From: an uncultured Clostridia bacterium | GTDB lineage: Bacteria > Bacillota_A > Clostridia > TANB77 > CAG-508 | Assembly (NCBI GenBank): GCA_944388685.1 | Contig: CALXJS010000030.1 | Coordinates: 1-20,567, forward strand | DNA length: 20,567 nt | Reading direction: 5' to 3' | Shown: piece after piece, positions 1-6,751 of the stretch | Numbering within the stretch: the stretch's first letter is position 1 | Layout: every line of letters starts with the position of its first letter | Made by a program: the position numbers and the translations under genes | Notes under the pieces: model-generated | Seen by the model: only the letters and a program-made list of their open reading frames with translations | The model's database searches: none | Told to the model about the DNA's origin: nothing

Positions 1-860
1 ATATCTACACCTGTATGTAATTTATATTGTCCTGTAATAGGATGTACCCTCATTCCATAATTTGAGGTAATTTTGGTATATCCTGGTACTGGCCAAGCAA
101 GCACGCCTCCTATATATGCTGTGTCTAGTCCTTGTTTTGCAAGTTCTAATATTTGGTTATTAACAGCTTCATACTGTGCTGTTATTTCATCAATTTGTGC
201 TTGTTTTGCTTTTTCCTCATCTGATAATCTTGCTATATAATTTTGCCTTAATGTTTTTGTATTTTGTAATACTGTCGAAGTCTGTGTTTGCGTTTGTAAG
301 GCTGTTGCTAATGATTCTTGATTCTTTTCTAATTTTTGTTTTGATAATTCTATTTCTTTTTTTTGTGTTTCTACTTCATCTAACAAATTTTGATCCATCG
401 AAGTTATCTCTGTAATCAAATAATAATTTGATAAAAACTCAGAGATATTACTTGACTTTAAGAGAACATCAATATATCTTGTATCTCCAGCCTCATAAAT
501 TGCAACAAGTCTTTTTTCCATAGTCTGCTTTTGATTTTCATAATTTTTTTCTGCTACTTCTAATTTTGCTTGAATATCTGAGATTTCTGTTTGTAATTGT
601 GTGATTTGTTCATCTAATTGCGTTATTTTTTCCTCTGATTGTTGTATTTTTTCATCTAATTTTTCAATTTGTTGCAAATTTTCTGATAACTGACTTTGCA
701 CTTCTTCTAATTGCTCATTAGATTCATCTAATTGATTTTGTAAATCCTGTTGTTGATTTTGTAAGTTAGTCAAATTGCTTTCACTGTCTTCTGCATATAC
801 AACAGTTATATATGTACAAATGATGATAAAAGCTAAAACAATACATAAAAATTTACGCAT
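1..860 (-). CDS. M23-family murein hydrolase with N-terminal coiled coil (EnvC/PcsB-like), 3' end beyond the window
   Basis: Predicted secreted peptidoglycan hydrolase or hydrolase activator. I translated it by hand from the ATG at 860-858. Residues 1-23 form a signal peptide (MRKFLCIVLAF, then a hydrophobic run ending in VYA before EDSES). A Gln/Glu/Leu-rich coiled coil fills roughly residues 25-230, and the LytM/M23 domain begins near residue 255 with WPVPGYTKITSNYGMRVHP. The frame leaves the window in HTGVDI, which holds the first zinc ligands (HxxxD) of an M23 peptidase, so the catalytic core is only partly visible. An AGGAG precedes the start. It lies 11 nt after ftsX. In the family, FtsEX activates such coiled-coil hydrolases (PcsB in streptococci, CwlO in Bacillus, EnvC in E. 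coli), so this is very likely the partner. Whether it is an active enzyme or a degenerate activator cannot be told without the missing part. Confidence 0.88.
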   Translation of the reverse strand, partial: MRKFLCIVLAFIIICTYITVVYAEDSESNLTNLQNQQQDLQNQLDESNEQLEEVQSQLSENLQQIEKLDEKIQQSEEKITQLDEQITQLQTEISDIQAKLEVAEKNYENQKQTMEKRLVAIYEAGDTRYIDVLLKSSNISEFLSNYYLITEITSMDQNLLDEVETQKKEIELSKQKLEKNQESLATALQTQTQTSTVLQNTKTLRQNYIARLSDEEKAKQAQIDEITAQYEAVNNQILELAKQGLDTAYIGGVLAWPVPGYTKITSNYGMRVHPITGQYKLHTGVD

Positions 861-871
861 GCTCTACTCCT

Positions 872-1774
872 TTATACTTTTAAATATTTTCTCATAGAAA
901 TGATACTACCTATTGCACCAATTCCTATACCTAATAACATATATACAAATATGATTGAACTAAACATATCTGAAAATCCTACTAAACTTACCCCTACCAT
1001 TTTCATAAATTGTGAATTTACCATTTGCTCAGCAATAAAGTTATATGCAACAGCTACTAGTAATATTGAGATAGCACTTGATATGATTCCTATAATCATA
1101 CCTTCCACTATAAAAGGCCATCTAATAAAACCATTTGTTGCTCCAACATATTTCATAATAGAAATTTCTTTTCTTCTAGCATGTACTGTTAATTTAATTG
1201 TATTTGCAATAATAAATATAGATATAATAATTAGTAATACTAAAATAACACCTGTTACAATTTTTATACCATTTGCCAAGTCAATTAATGTTGATACTGT
1301 TTCATTTGAACTGGTTATTTCTTTTACATTATCTAATTTTGAAATTTCTTCTTGCACTTGGTTTAGTAGATTTAAGTCTGTTAAAGTTACAACATAAGAG
1401 TCACTAAAAATATTGTTTTCTCCCTCATATCCTTCTAAAAATTCTTCATGCTCTGAGAATTTTTCTTTCATTTGATTTAGTGCAGATTCTTTTGATACAA
1501 ACTCAATTGTATTAACACCATTTATATTGTTTATTTCATCACCTAGTTGTTGAATTTGTTCGTCTGTTGCTTCCCTTGTTGCAAATACTTGAATTCCTTG
1601 TGCATCCTCTACCTCTCTTACAAAATGATTTATATTTTCTCCTAGTATTAAGAATACACCAAATATAATCATAGTTGCACACATAATCATGAGCGAAGCA
1701 CCAGTAGATTTTTTGTTTTTAAATACATTACTAAATCCTTCTCCAATTAAATACCCTAATATATTATATTTCAC
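872..1774 (-). CDS. ftsX: Cell-division ABC transporter permease FtsX
   Basis: Integral membrane partner of FtsE. It passes cytoplasmic ATP hydrolysis to an extracellular peptidoglycan hydrolase at the division site or lateral wall. The 300 residues match the usual family length and show four membrane segments: about 25-45, 170-193, 215-238 and 265-290. A large extracellular loop sits between the first and second (about 46-168). After the second segment the conserved FtsX stretch RRKEISIMKYVGAT is clear. The start is a GTG (1774-1772) that overlaps the ftsE stop codon by 4 nt (GTGA), typical of translational coupling. The downstream M23 hydrolase starts 11 nt after its stop, giving the order ftsE, ftsX, hydrolase. 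Identification is firm. Confidence 0.95.
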   Translation of the reverse strand: MKYNILGYLIGEGFSNVFKNKKSTGASLMIMCATMIIFGVFLILGENINHFVREVEDAQGIQVFATREATDEQIQQLGDEINNINGVNTIEFVSKESALNQMKEKFSEHEEFLEGYEGENNIFSDSYVVTLTDLNLLNQVQEEISKLDNVKEITSSNETVSTLIDLANGIKIVTGVILVLLIIISIFIIANTIKLTVHARRKEISIMKYVGATNGFIRWPFIVEGMIIGIISSAISILLVAVAYNFIAEQMVNSQFMKMVGVSLVGFSDMFSSIIFVYMLLGIGIGAIGSIISMRKYLKV

Positions 1775-2451
1775 AGTTCATACCCACCTTTTTTATCGTC
1801 TTTTATAATCTCGCCTTTTCTAACATGAATAACTCTTTTTTTCATTTGATCTACAATGTCTTTTGCATGTGTTGCTACAACAACTGTTGTTCCTCTCATA
1901 TTAATATCATTTAATAATGTCATAATATCCCATGCTGTATCAGGATCTAAGTTTCCTGTTGGTTCATCTGCAATTAACATTGATGGATTGTTAACTAATG
2001 CTCTAGCCAAAGCCACTCTCTGTTGCTCTCCTCCTGACAATTCGTTTGGATACATTTTTGCTTTTCCACTTAATCCTACTAAAGAAAGTACCATTGGAAC
2101 TTGTCTTCTAATATGTCTTGGTGTGGCTCTTACAATATACATTGCATAAGCAACATTATCATATACAGTTTTATCTGGTAATAGTCTGAAATCTTGAAAT
2201 ACAACTCCCATACTTCTTCTTAAATATGGAATTCTATTTGGTTTTAAAAATGTTGTATCTTTTCCATTGATGATAATATTTCCTGATGTTGGTTCTTCCT
2301 CTTTTAGAATTAATTTTATTAGTGTGGATTTTCCACTTCCTGAAGAGCCAACTAAAAAAGCAAATTCACCTTTTTCTATTCTAAAGTTAGCATTTTTTAC
2401 AGCTTTTGTTCCTGTACTATATGTTTTTGTAACATTTCTAAATTCAATCAT
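1771..2451 (-). CDS. ftsE: Cell-division ATP-binding protein FtsE
   Basis: Cytoplasmic ABC ATPase that pairs with FtsX. All ABC motifs are present: Walker A GSSGSGKST near residues 35-43, Q-loop VVFQDFRLL, signature LSGGEQQRVALARAL, Walker B MLIADEPTGNLD and the H-loop histidine in VVATHAKD. The length of 226 residues is normal. The start ATG is preceded by AGGAG at good spacing, and its stop overlaps the GTG of ftsX. It is the first gene of a three-gene operon with ftsX and the M23 hydrolase. The upstream DNA has a TATAAT-like -10 on the minus strand (2497-2492) but no good -35. The exact conserved ftsE-ftsX order separates it from LolD/MacB-type ATPases, which it resembles in sequence. Confidence 0.95.
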   Translation of the reverse strand: MIEFRNVTKTYSTGTKAVKNANFRIEKGEFAFLVGSSGSGKSTLIKLILKEEEPTSGNIIINGKDTTFLKPNRIPYLRRSMGVVFQDFRLLPDKTVYDNVAYAMYIVRATPRHIRRQVPMVLSLVGLSGKAKMYPNELSGGEQQRVALARALVNNPSMLIADEPTGNLDPDTAWDIMTLLNDINMRGTTVVVATHAKDIVDQMKKRVIHVRKGEIIKDDKKGGYEL

Positions 2452-2554
2452 CTTTTGCTCTCCTTATATGTGTTTTTTCGCATAATATTCTATTATATAA
2501 TTTATTCTCTCTAATCATAACAATAAAGAACAAAATTTGCAATAGTTTTTATAT

Positions 2555-2605
2555 AAAAAAACAATAGAAAATGTTGGTTTTTTTGCATTTTCCATTGTTT
2601 TTCTC
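2555..2605. terminator. Hairpin with T-tracts on both sides (possible bidirectional terminator)
   Basis: AAACAATAGAAAATG at 2559-2573 pairs with CATTTTCCATTGTTT at 2586-2600 (14 of 15 positions), with a 12-nt T-rich loop. T-rich runs follow on the plus strand (TTTTTCTC then seven T), and an A-rich run precedes, which gives U-runs in the minus-strand transcript. It sits about 100 bp upstream of ftsE. On the minus strand it could stop transcripts entering ftsE or act as an attenuator; which strand uses it is inference. Confidence 0.5.
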
Positions 2606-2675
2606 TTTTTTTCTTCATTTCAAAAATTTCACATAAAATTCACATTTGAGAAGATTTTAAAAACAGACGCCTCCT

Positions 2676-2725
2676 GGTTACAGTTCAGTATACATCTTCC
2701 CGGGATTTTATACTGAACTGTAACC
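2676..2725. repeat. Perfect 17-bp inverted repeat with 16-nt loop
   Basis: GGTTACAGTTCAGTATA at 2676-2692 is exactly complementary to TATACTGAACTGTAACC at 2709-2725. The loop contains CCCGGG. No T-run follows on either strand, so it is not a standard terminator. It lies 39 bp upstream of the -35 of the small plus-strand unit, so it could be an operator, an RNA hairpin or the remnant of a small repeat element. Confidence 0.8.
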
Positions 2726-2764
2726 TCCCCTGTGCAAAGTTGGCATATCTTTATCTTTTTTACC

Positions 2765-2793
2765 TTGACATTCGTATCTTCTCTTGGTATACT
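2765..2793 (+). promoter_or_regulatory. Near-consensus SigA-type promoter for the 27-residue peptide unit
   Basis: TTGACA at 2765-2770 is a perfect -35. TATACT at 2788-2793 is a -10 with one mismatch, and the spacing is exactly 17 bp. Transcription would start near 2800, about 47 nt before the small ORF, and end at the terminator 2935-2965, giving an RNA of about 165 nt. Confidence 0.75.
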
Positions 2794-2846
2794 TTTATAC
2801 AGAAACTGAAAACCGGTAGCAGAAAAGAAGGGAGAAGTTAATAAAA

Positions 2847-2930
2847 ATGAAACTAGATTTTAAAACAATCGTTTTTTTATTTTTTTTACTGATTTTTCTG
2901 TTCATTGACCCTCTATCTTTTTTTAGATGA
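2847..2930 (+). CDS. Putative 27-residue single-pass membrane peptide
   Basis: The ORF reads MKLDFKTIVF, then a run of Leu, Phe and Ile, then a tail DPLSFFR. The hydrophobic run of about 15 residues is long enough for one membrane pass, with charged residues at both ends. It is too short for routine gene calling but has its own near-consensus promoter (2765-2793), a Shine-Dalgarno-like AAGGGAG at 2828-2834 (12 nt before the ATG, rather long), and a strong terminator directly after the stop. I do not recognise a family. The layout resembles type I toxin peptides or other small membrane regulators, but no antisense RNA is evident and T-rich DNA can encode hydrophobic peptides by chance. Alternatively the transcript is a non-coding RNA. 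Confidence 0.5.
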   Translation: MKLDFKTIVFLFFLLIFLFIDPLSFFR

Positions 2931-2934
2931 GGGC

Positions 2935-2965
2935 AAAACTAGAGGGGTATTCCCCCTCTAGTTTT
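2935..2965. terminator. Strong rho-independent terminator, likely bidirectional
   Basis: AAAACTAGAGGGG at 2935-2947 pairs perfectly with CCCCTCTAGTTTT at 2953-2965 around a 5-nt loop. On the plus strand the stem ends in a T-run and would end the small-peptide transcript. On the minus strand TTTT followed by GCCC lies 25-55 nt after the transketolase stop, so it would end that operon too. A weaker stem (CCCTCTATCT with AGATGAGGG, about 2909-2933) overlaps the end of the small ORF. Confidence 0.8.
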
Positions 2966-2989
2966 TCTATACAACTAAAGTTTGGATTC

Positions 2990-3928
2990 TTATATTGCCA
3001 ACGCTTTTTTTACCTCTTTTAGAATTCCTTCACTTGTTAACCCAAAATATTTTAACAATTCTACTGCATTTCCTGATTTTCCAAAAATATCCTTTATTCC
3101 CATTCTTATTAATTTGCATGGATATTCTTCTGTTAAAACTTCTGCAATGGCACTTCCTAATCCTCCAATTATACTATGATCTTCTACAGAAATTAATTTT
3201 TTCGTTTCTTTTGCTGACTTGATAATCATTTCTTTGTCAATTGGTTTAATTGTATGCATATCCACTACACGTATATGAATTCCCTCTTTTTCTAATATTT
3301 CTTTTGCTCTTATAGCTTCTGCCACTACTACACCTGTTGCAAATATAGTAGCATCTGTACCTTCTCCTATTTGCACTGCTTTTCCAATTTCAAATTTTTG
3401 GTTTTCCTCATAAATACCTGGCGTTGCAAGTCTTGCCAATCTCACATACACAGGTCCTTCAATTTTCGCAATCTCTTGTATTAAACATTTCGTTTCCACA
3501 TCATCTGCAGGAGATAGAACGGTCATATTTGGTAATGCCCTCATCAATGCCAAATCTTCTAACATTTGATGTGTTGCCCCGTCTTCTCCAACTGTGATTC
3601 CACAGTGAGTCGCACATATTTTTACATTTAAATTTGGATAGCAAATGCTAGAACGTATTTGATCATAAGCACGTCCTGCTGCAAAAGCTGCAAATGTACT
3701 AACAAATGGTATTTTGCCACAAGAAGCCATTCCTGCTGCCACACCCATCATATTGGCTTCTGCTATTCCCATATCAAAAAATCTCTCAGGAAATTTCTTT
3801 GCAAAAATACTTGTTTTTGTTGCTGCTGATAAATCAGCATCTAATACAACAATATCTGTATTTTCCTCTCCCAATTTTTCTAAAGCTTCTCCATAGCTTT
3901 GTCTTGTCGCTTTCTTTTCTTCTTTCAT
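2990..3928 (-). CDS. Transketolase C-terminal subunit (split transketolase) or DXP-synthase-like half
   Basis: At 312 residues it matches the C-terminal half-subunit of split transketolases: the pyrimidine-binding domain (about 8-170, with the catalytic Glu in DMGIAEANMMGVAAGMA) followed by the transketolase C-terminal domain (about 185-305, DGxDATIFATG and GLGSAIAEVL). With its partner it would move two-carbon units between sugar phosphates in the non-oxidative pentose phosphate pathway. The N-terminal subunit carrying the thiamine-diphosphate GDG motif is usually encoded just upstream. Here that place is taken by a ROK kinase ending 33 nt before, so the partner must lie elsewhere. An AAAGGAG precedes the ATG, and the 2935-2965 terminator closes the operon. 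A DXP-synthase-like role is less likely because the protein is a half-size subunit. Confidence 0.88.
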   Translation of the reverse strand: MKEEKKATRQSYGEALEKLGEENTDIVVLDADLSAATKTSIFAKKFPERFFDMGIAEANMMGVAAGMASCGKIPFVSTFAAFAAGRAYDQIRSSICYPNLNVKICATHCGITVGEDGATHQMLEDLALMRALPNMTVLSPADDVETKCLIQEIAKIEGPVYVRLARLATPGIYEENQKFEIGKAVQIGEGTDATIFATGVVVAEAIRAKEILEKEGIHIRVVDMHTIKPIDKEMIIKSAKETKKLISVEDHSIIGGLGSAIAEVLTEEYPCKLIRMGIKDIFGKSGNAVELLKYFGLTSEGILKEVKKALAI

Positions 3929-3961
3929 AAAAATTCTCCTTTCATTTCTTAACTACTAATT

Positions 3962-4885
3962 TCATAATGTAGCCCCAATGATTCCTGCATCATTATCTAA
4001 AATAGCTGTATGAATAACAATCTCTTTTCTTTCATTGAATAACATATTTTCATCTATGATTTTTCTTTTTAATTTTTCCAAAAAGATTTCCTCATAAAAA
4101 ACAAAACTTCCGCCTATGCCAATAGCTTCTGGTTCAAAGATATTGACCAAATTTGATATGCCAATACTCAAATAGGTAATATACTCTTCTATTAATTTTT
4201 GTATAGCCATATCCTTAGTACTTACTTTTTGTTGTCCTTTATCTTTTAAAGCCAGCTTTCTTACTATATCTAATAATTCTTTTCCACTCGTTCGTTCATC
4301 TACATTTAAAATCTCTCTTAAATCATCTTTAAATGCTTTCATAGAAGCATATTTTTCCCAACAGCCTTTTTTTCCACACTTGCATAACCTTCCGTTTTTT
4401 TCAATAATCATATGTCCAAACTCACAGCCAGGTAACTCTCCTGTATCTAATAATTTGTCCTTTACTATCACAGCACCCCCTATACCAGTTCCCAAGGTTA
4501 GAAAAATGCTTCTTGTATATCCTTTTAATGCACCATACATATTTTCTGCTAATGCTGCACACTTTGCATCATTACGAATATTAATCGGCATATCAAGTTT
4601 ATTTTGCAAATTTTTAACTATATCATAATTTTTTAGACCCAAATTTACAGATTTGATAACCTTTCCGTTCTTAACAGTTCCTGGAATAGCAATACCAATT
4701 TCTGTTATTTTATATTGGGTGATAAATCCTGCTGTTTTTTCAAAAATATAATCTTCTATCACTTTTTTTATATTGTTTTTTTCAGTGCTTGTAATTCGTT
4801 TTTCAACTTTTTCTAATATTTTTCCCTTTGTATCAATGACGCCTATTGCAATATGACTTCCTCCTAAGTCAATTCCAATTTTCAT
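3962..4885 (-). CDS. ROK-family sugar kinase (glucokinase-like)
   Basis: ATP-dependent hexose kinase family. It begins MKIGIDLGGSHIAIGVID, the phosphate-binding DxGG motif. LTLGTGIGGAVI is the second nucleotide-binding loop, CEFGHMII matches the ExGH sugar-binding motif, and CKCGKKGCWEKYAS is the ROK zinc motif (CxCGxxGCxE). The length of 307 residues is typical. There is no N-terminal helix-turn-helix, so it is a kinase and not a ROK repressor. The exact substrate (glucose, N-acetylhexosamine, fructose) cannot be read from sequence. It is co-oriented with the transketolase half 33 nt downstream, which suggests a shared role in feeding sugars into central metabolism. Only a weak GGTG ribosome binding site is visible; a TATAAT on the minus strand about 55 bp upstream of the ATG is a candidate -10. 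Confidence 0.9.
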   Translation of the reverse strand: MKIGIDLGGSHIAIGVIDTKGKILEKVEKRITSTEKNNIKKVIEDYIFEKTAGFITQYKITEIGIAIPGTVKNGKVIKSVNLGLKNYDIVKNLQNKLDMPINIRNDAKCAALAENMYGALKGYTRSIFLTLGTGIGGAVIVKDKLLDTGELPGCEFGHMIIEKNGRLCKCGKKGCWEKYASMKAFKDDLREILNVDERTSGKELLDIVRKLALKDKGQQKVSTKDMAIQKLIEEYITYLSIGISNLVNIFEPEAIGIGGSFVFYEEIFLEKLKRKIIDENMLFNERKEIVIHTAILDNDAGIIGATL

Positions 4886-5009
4886 TTTATTTGTTTCACC
4901 ACTTTCTTTTATAGAATGACAACTTCAGTTTTGATTATATCATATGGTTTTAAAAAAATCATTATAATATAAAAATTTTTCAAAAAAGATTATTAAGCAA
5001 GTGTTATAG

Positions 5010-5146
5010 TTACAATTTATAAACTATGAAAAGTCATATGATACTATTTTATTCGTTAAATGGTTAATATTCTTTCATTTGCACATTTAATCTCATAAAA
5101 TAGTATCATATGACTTTAATTTAAATTGCTTAGCTATAAATTGTAA
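5010..5146. repeat. Composite palindrome with a perfect 23-bp inner arm
   Basis: The inner arms 5030-5052 and 5095-5117 are perfect reverse complements over 23 bp (core AGTCATATGATACTATTTTA) around a 42-nt centre. Outer arms TTACAATTTATA (5010-5021) and TATAAATTGTAA (5135-5146) are also complementary and continue for a few bases beyond a one-base bulge. It could be a MITE-like element, although I see no obvious target duplication, or part of a structured RNA. Confidence 0.8.
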
Positions 5147-5159
5147 TCTATTGGTAATT

Positions 5160-5231
5160 AGAACAAATCGGAAATCCTTAACATTTTTACTGATTTTATA
5201 TTTTTTCTTTGGTTTTCCGTAAATTTGTTCT
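5160..5231. repeat. Imperfect inverted repeat
   Basis: AGAACAAATCGGAAATCC (5160-5177) and the segment 5211-5231 (GGTTTTCCG, then AAATTTGTTCT) are complementary apart from a 3-nt and a 1-nt bulge. It lies directly after the composite palindrome. Confidence 0.6.
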
Positions 5232-5235
5232 GCGC

Positions 5236-5257
5236 CAATTTTACTTGCGTAAAATTG
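5236..5257. repeat. Short perfect hairpin
   Basis: CAATTTTAC (5236-5244) pairs with GTAAAATTG (5249-5257) around a TTGC tetraloop. An alternative outer pairing GCCAA/TTGGC extends it to 5234-5268. Confidence 0.65.
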
Positions 5258-5268
5258 TGTGCATTGGC

Positions 5269-5312
5269 TTTTATCTATTAGAAAGTCAATATGACTTTCC
5301 TAATAGATAAAA
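5269..5312. repeat. 20-bp hairpin with one bulge
   Basis: Positions 5269-5288 pair with 5292-5312 over 20 bp with a single bulged C and a 3-nt loop. No T-run follows on either strand, so it is not a typical terminator. Confidence 0.75.
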
Positions 5313-5321
5313 ACAAAAGCA

Positions 5322-5365
5322 GTCGCTTTTTGTCGAATTTTAGAATAAATGATACAAAAAGCGAC
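5322..5365 (-). terminator. Likely terminator of the pilus operon
   Basis: GTCGCTTTTTGT (5322-5333) and ACAAAAAGCGAC (5354-5365) are perfectly complementary over 12 bp with a 20-nt loop. On the minus strand the stem lies 25-68 nt after the pilC stop and is followed by TGCTTTTGTTTTTATC, a T-rich tail. The loop is longer than usual. A smaller stem, CAATTTG/CAAATTG (5372-5388), sits between it and the pilC stop. Confidence 0.6.
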
Positions 5366-5389
5366 CTGGCCCAATTTGTCTCAAATTGT

Positions 5390-6736
5390 TTAAACTCCAT
5401 AGGCAGAGAATAAGAAATTTCCCATATATACTTGAATACATGGCACTAATACAACTAGTACGAAGAAGATTAATACAACTCCTACAATTGCATATACGAC
5501 TTGTGGTAATACCTTCATGATTTTTTCCATGATATTGTCTATATCTATTTGCATGTATTCTACTAATTTTTCCATCATTTCTGCTAAGTCTGTTTGCATA
5601 CCAATTTTTAACATTTCTGTTATCATTGACTTTGCTAATCCTGATTCTTCAAACGGTTCTATCCATGAACTACCTGTTAACATATTGTTTATAGAGGTTT
5701 CTATCATTGATAACATTACATAATTTTTGATTACGTTTTTGCTGACTTCTATTGAGTCTTGTATTCTCATCCCATTACGTAAATTTAGCAACATGGCTTT
5801 TAAGAATCTTGAAAAGTCTAAGGCAAATATTAATTCTCCAAAGATTGGCATTTTATATTTAAAGTAATGAAAATTATATTTTCCTTTTGGTGTATGAATA
5901 TAGAACAAAATGCCTCCTGCAATTGCCACAATAATAATGACTGGTATATACCAATAGGCTATCATGACATCGACGACATCTGCAAACCATAATGTAACTG
6001 CTGGCAATTCTTCTTCTGTTCCTATCTCGTCAAATATTCCTTGAATAGTAGGAATAGCAACCAATGTTCCTACAAATAGCATAACTAATAGTAATACAAA
6101 TTGCACAATATTTGGTATTAAGATTGATTTTAATTTTCTATTTAAGGCATCTGATTCGTCTAAGTATTTTACAGCTTGTTCTAGTGAATTGGTAAGAGAA
6201 CCTGATAACTCTCCTACTTTTATCATATTAACATAGATATATGGAAATACATTAGAATAATATTCCATAGTGGTATACATATTTTCTCCAGCTTCAACAC
6301 CTGCTAAAATATCTTCTAATATTCCTCTAAAAGATACATTTTCTGTACTTTGGATAATTGTATCTAAGGCATGTATATTATTAAAGTTGGCCTTTTTTAA
6401 TAGATAAAAGTTTTGGGTAAAAATCATGATATCTCTTGTTGTAACTTTTTCTGTCTTGGCAAAATATAGGTTGATTTTTTCTTTTGTAGATAATTGTTTT
6501 GGTTTACTCTTTCCTATATTGGTAGTATTCACATTTTTCATAATTTCTTCGATATTGGTAATATTCTTTTTCGCCTTTTTTTGCTGTTTTCCCACATATC
6601 GAATTTGCTGAACGTCAATTGGTAGTAGCCCATTGCCTTTTAAAATTTTTAACAAATTTTGTCTACTTGGTGACTCTATTTTATTTTTTACCACTAAACC
6701 AGATTTTGTCATAGCCCTATATACATAAGTTGGCAT
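5390..6736 (-). CDS. pilC: Type IV pilus inner-membrane platform protein PilC
   Basis: Polytopic membrane protein that couples the PilB and PilT motors to pilin insertion and removal. The N-terminus MPTYVYRAMTKSGLVVKNKI is characteristic of PilC/GspF. Two GspF domains follow, at about 110-235 and 310-438. Membrane segments are visible near 203-227, 256-278 and 412-436. The length of 448 residues is slightly above the usual 400, because a charged Lys/Asn-rich linker occupies about 48-90. It is the last gene of the pilus operon, 15 nt after pilT, with AAGGAGG before the start codon. A likely terminator at 5322-5365 follows. Confidence 0.94.
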   Translation of the reverse strand: MPTYVYRAMTKSGLVVKNKIESPSRQNLLKILKGNGLLPIDVQQIRYVGKQQKKAKKNITNIEEIMKNVNTTNIGKSKPKQLSTKEKINLYFAKTEKVTTRDIMIFTQNFYLLKKANFNNIHALDTIIQSTENVSFRGILEDILAGVEAGENMYTTMEYYSNVFPYIYVNMIKVGELSGSLTNSLEQAVKYLDESDALNRKLKSILIPNIVQFVLLLVMLFVGTLVAIPTIQGIFDEIGTEEELPAVTLWFADVVDVMIAYWYIPVIIIVAIAGGILFYIHTPKGKYNFHYFKYKMPIFGELIFALDFSRFLKAMLLNLRNGMRIQDSIEVSKNVIKNYVMLSMIETSINNMLTGSSWIEPFEESGLAKSMITEMLKIGMQTDLAEMMEKLVEYMQIDIDNIMEKIMKVLPQVVYAIVGVVLIFFVLVVLVPCIQVYMGNFLFSAYGV

Positions 6737-6751
6737 ATCTTACCTCCTTCT

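Larger units (their letters stand above)
2452..2989. other. Intergenic region between ftsE and the transketolase subunit; hairpin-rich, with one small peptide gene
   Basis: This gap of about 540 bp separates two minus-strand operons. From left to right it holds a candidate ftsE -10 (TATAAT on the minus strand at 2497-2492), a 15-bp imperfect hairpin flanked by T-runs (2555-2605), a perfect 17-bp inverted repeat (2676-2725), a plus-strand promoter (2765-2793), a 27-codon ORF (2847-2930), and a strong hairpin terminator (2935-2965). I see no tRNA or known riboswitch. The individual items are listed separately. Confidence 0.7.
4886..5389. other. 500-bp intergenic region dominated by inverted repeats
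   Basis: This gap between pilC and the ROK kinase has no convincing ORF. Positions 4886-5004 are AT-rich and should hold the ROK promoter. From about 5005 to 5388 almost every segment belongs to an inverted repeat: a composite palindrome at 5010-5146, an imperfect pair at 5160-5231, and hairpins at 5236-5257, 5269-5312, 5322-5365 and 5372-5388. On the minus strand this is the 3' region of the pilus operon. Confidence 0.75.

Noticed and set aside
176..415. Plus-strand open frame of 79 codons rich in Leu and Phe
   Set aside because: It is the antisense of the coiled-coil region of the M23 gene; T-rich DNA gives long hydrophobic frames by chance and no ribosome binding site is present.
5030..5117. 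CRISPR-like or insertion-sequence reading of the 23-bp arms
   Set aside because: There are only two arms, inverted and not direct, with no spacer series, no transposase and no visible target duplication.
5331..5337. TGTCGAA, a match to the Spo0A box
   Set aside because: It sits at the edge of the hairpin next to the pilus terminator, far from any start codon. Another copy lies inside the M23 coding region at about 275. A 7-nt match is expected by chance.
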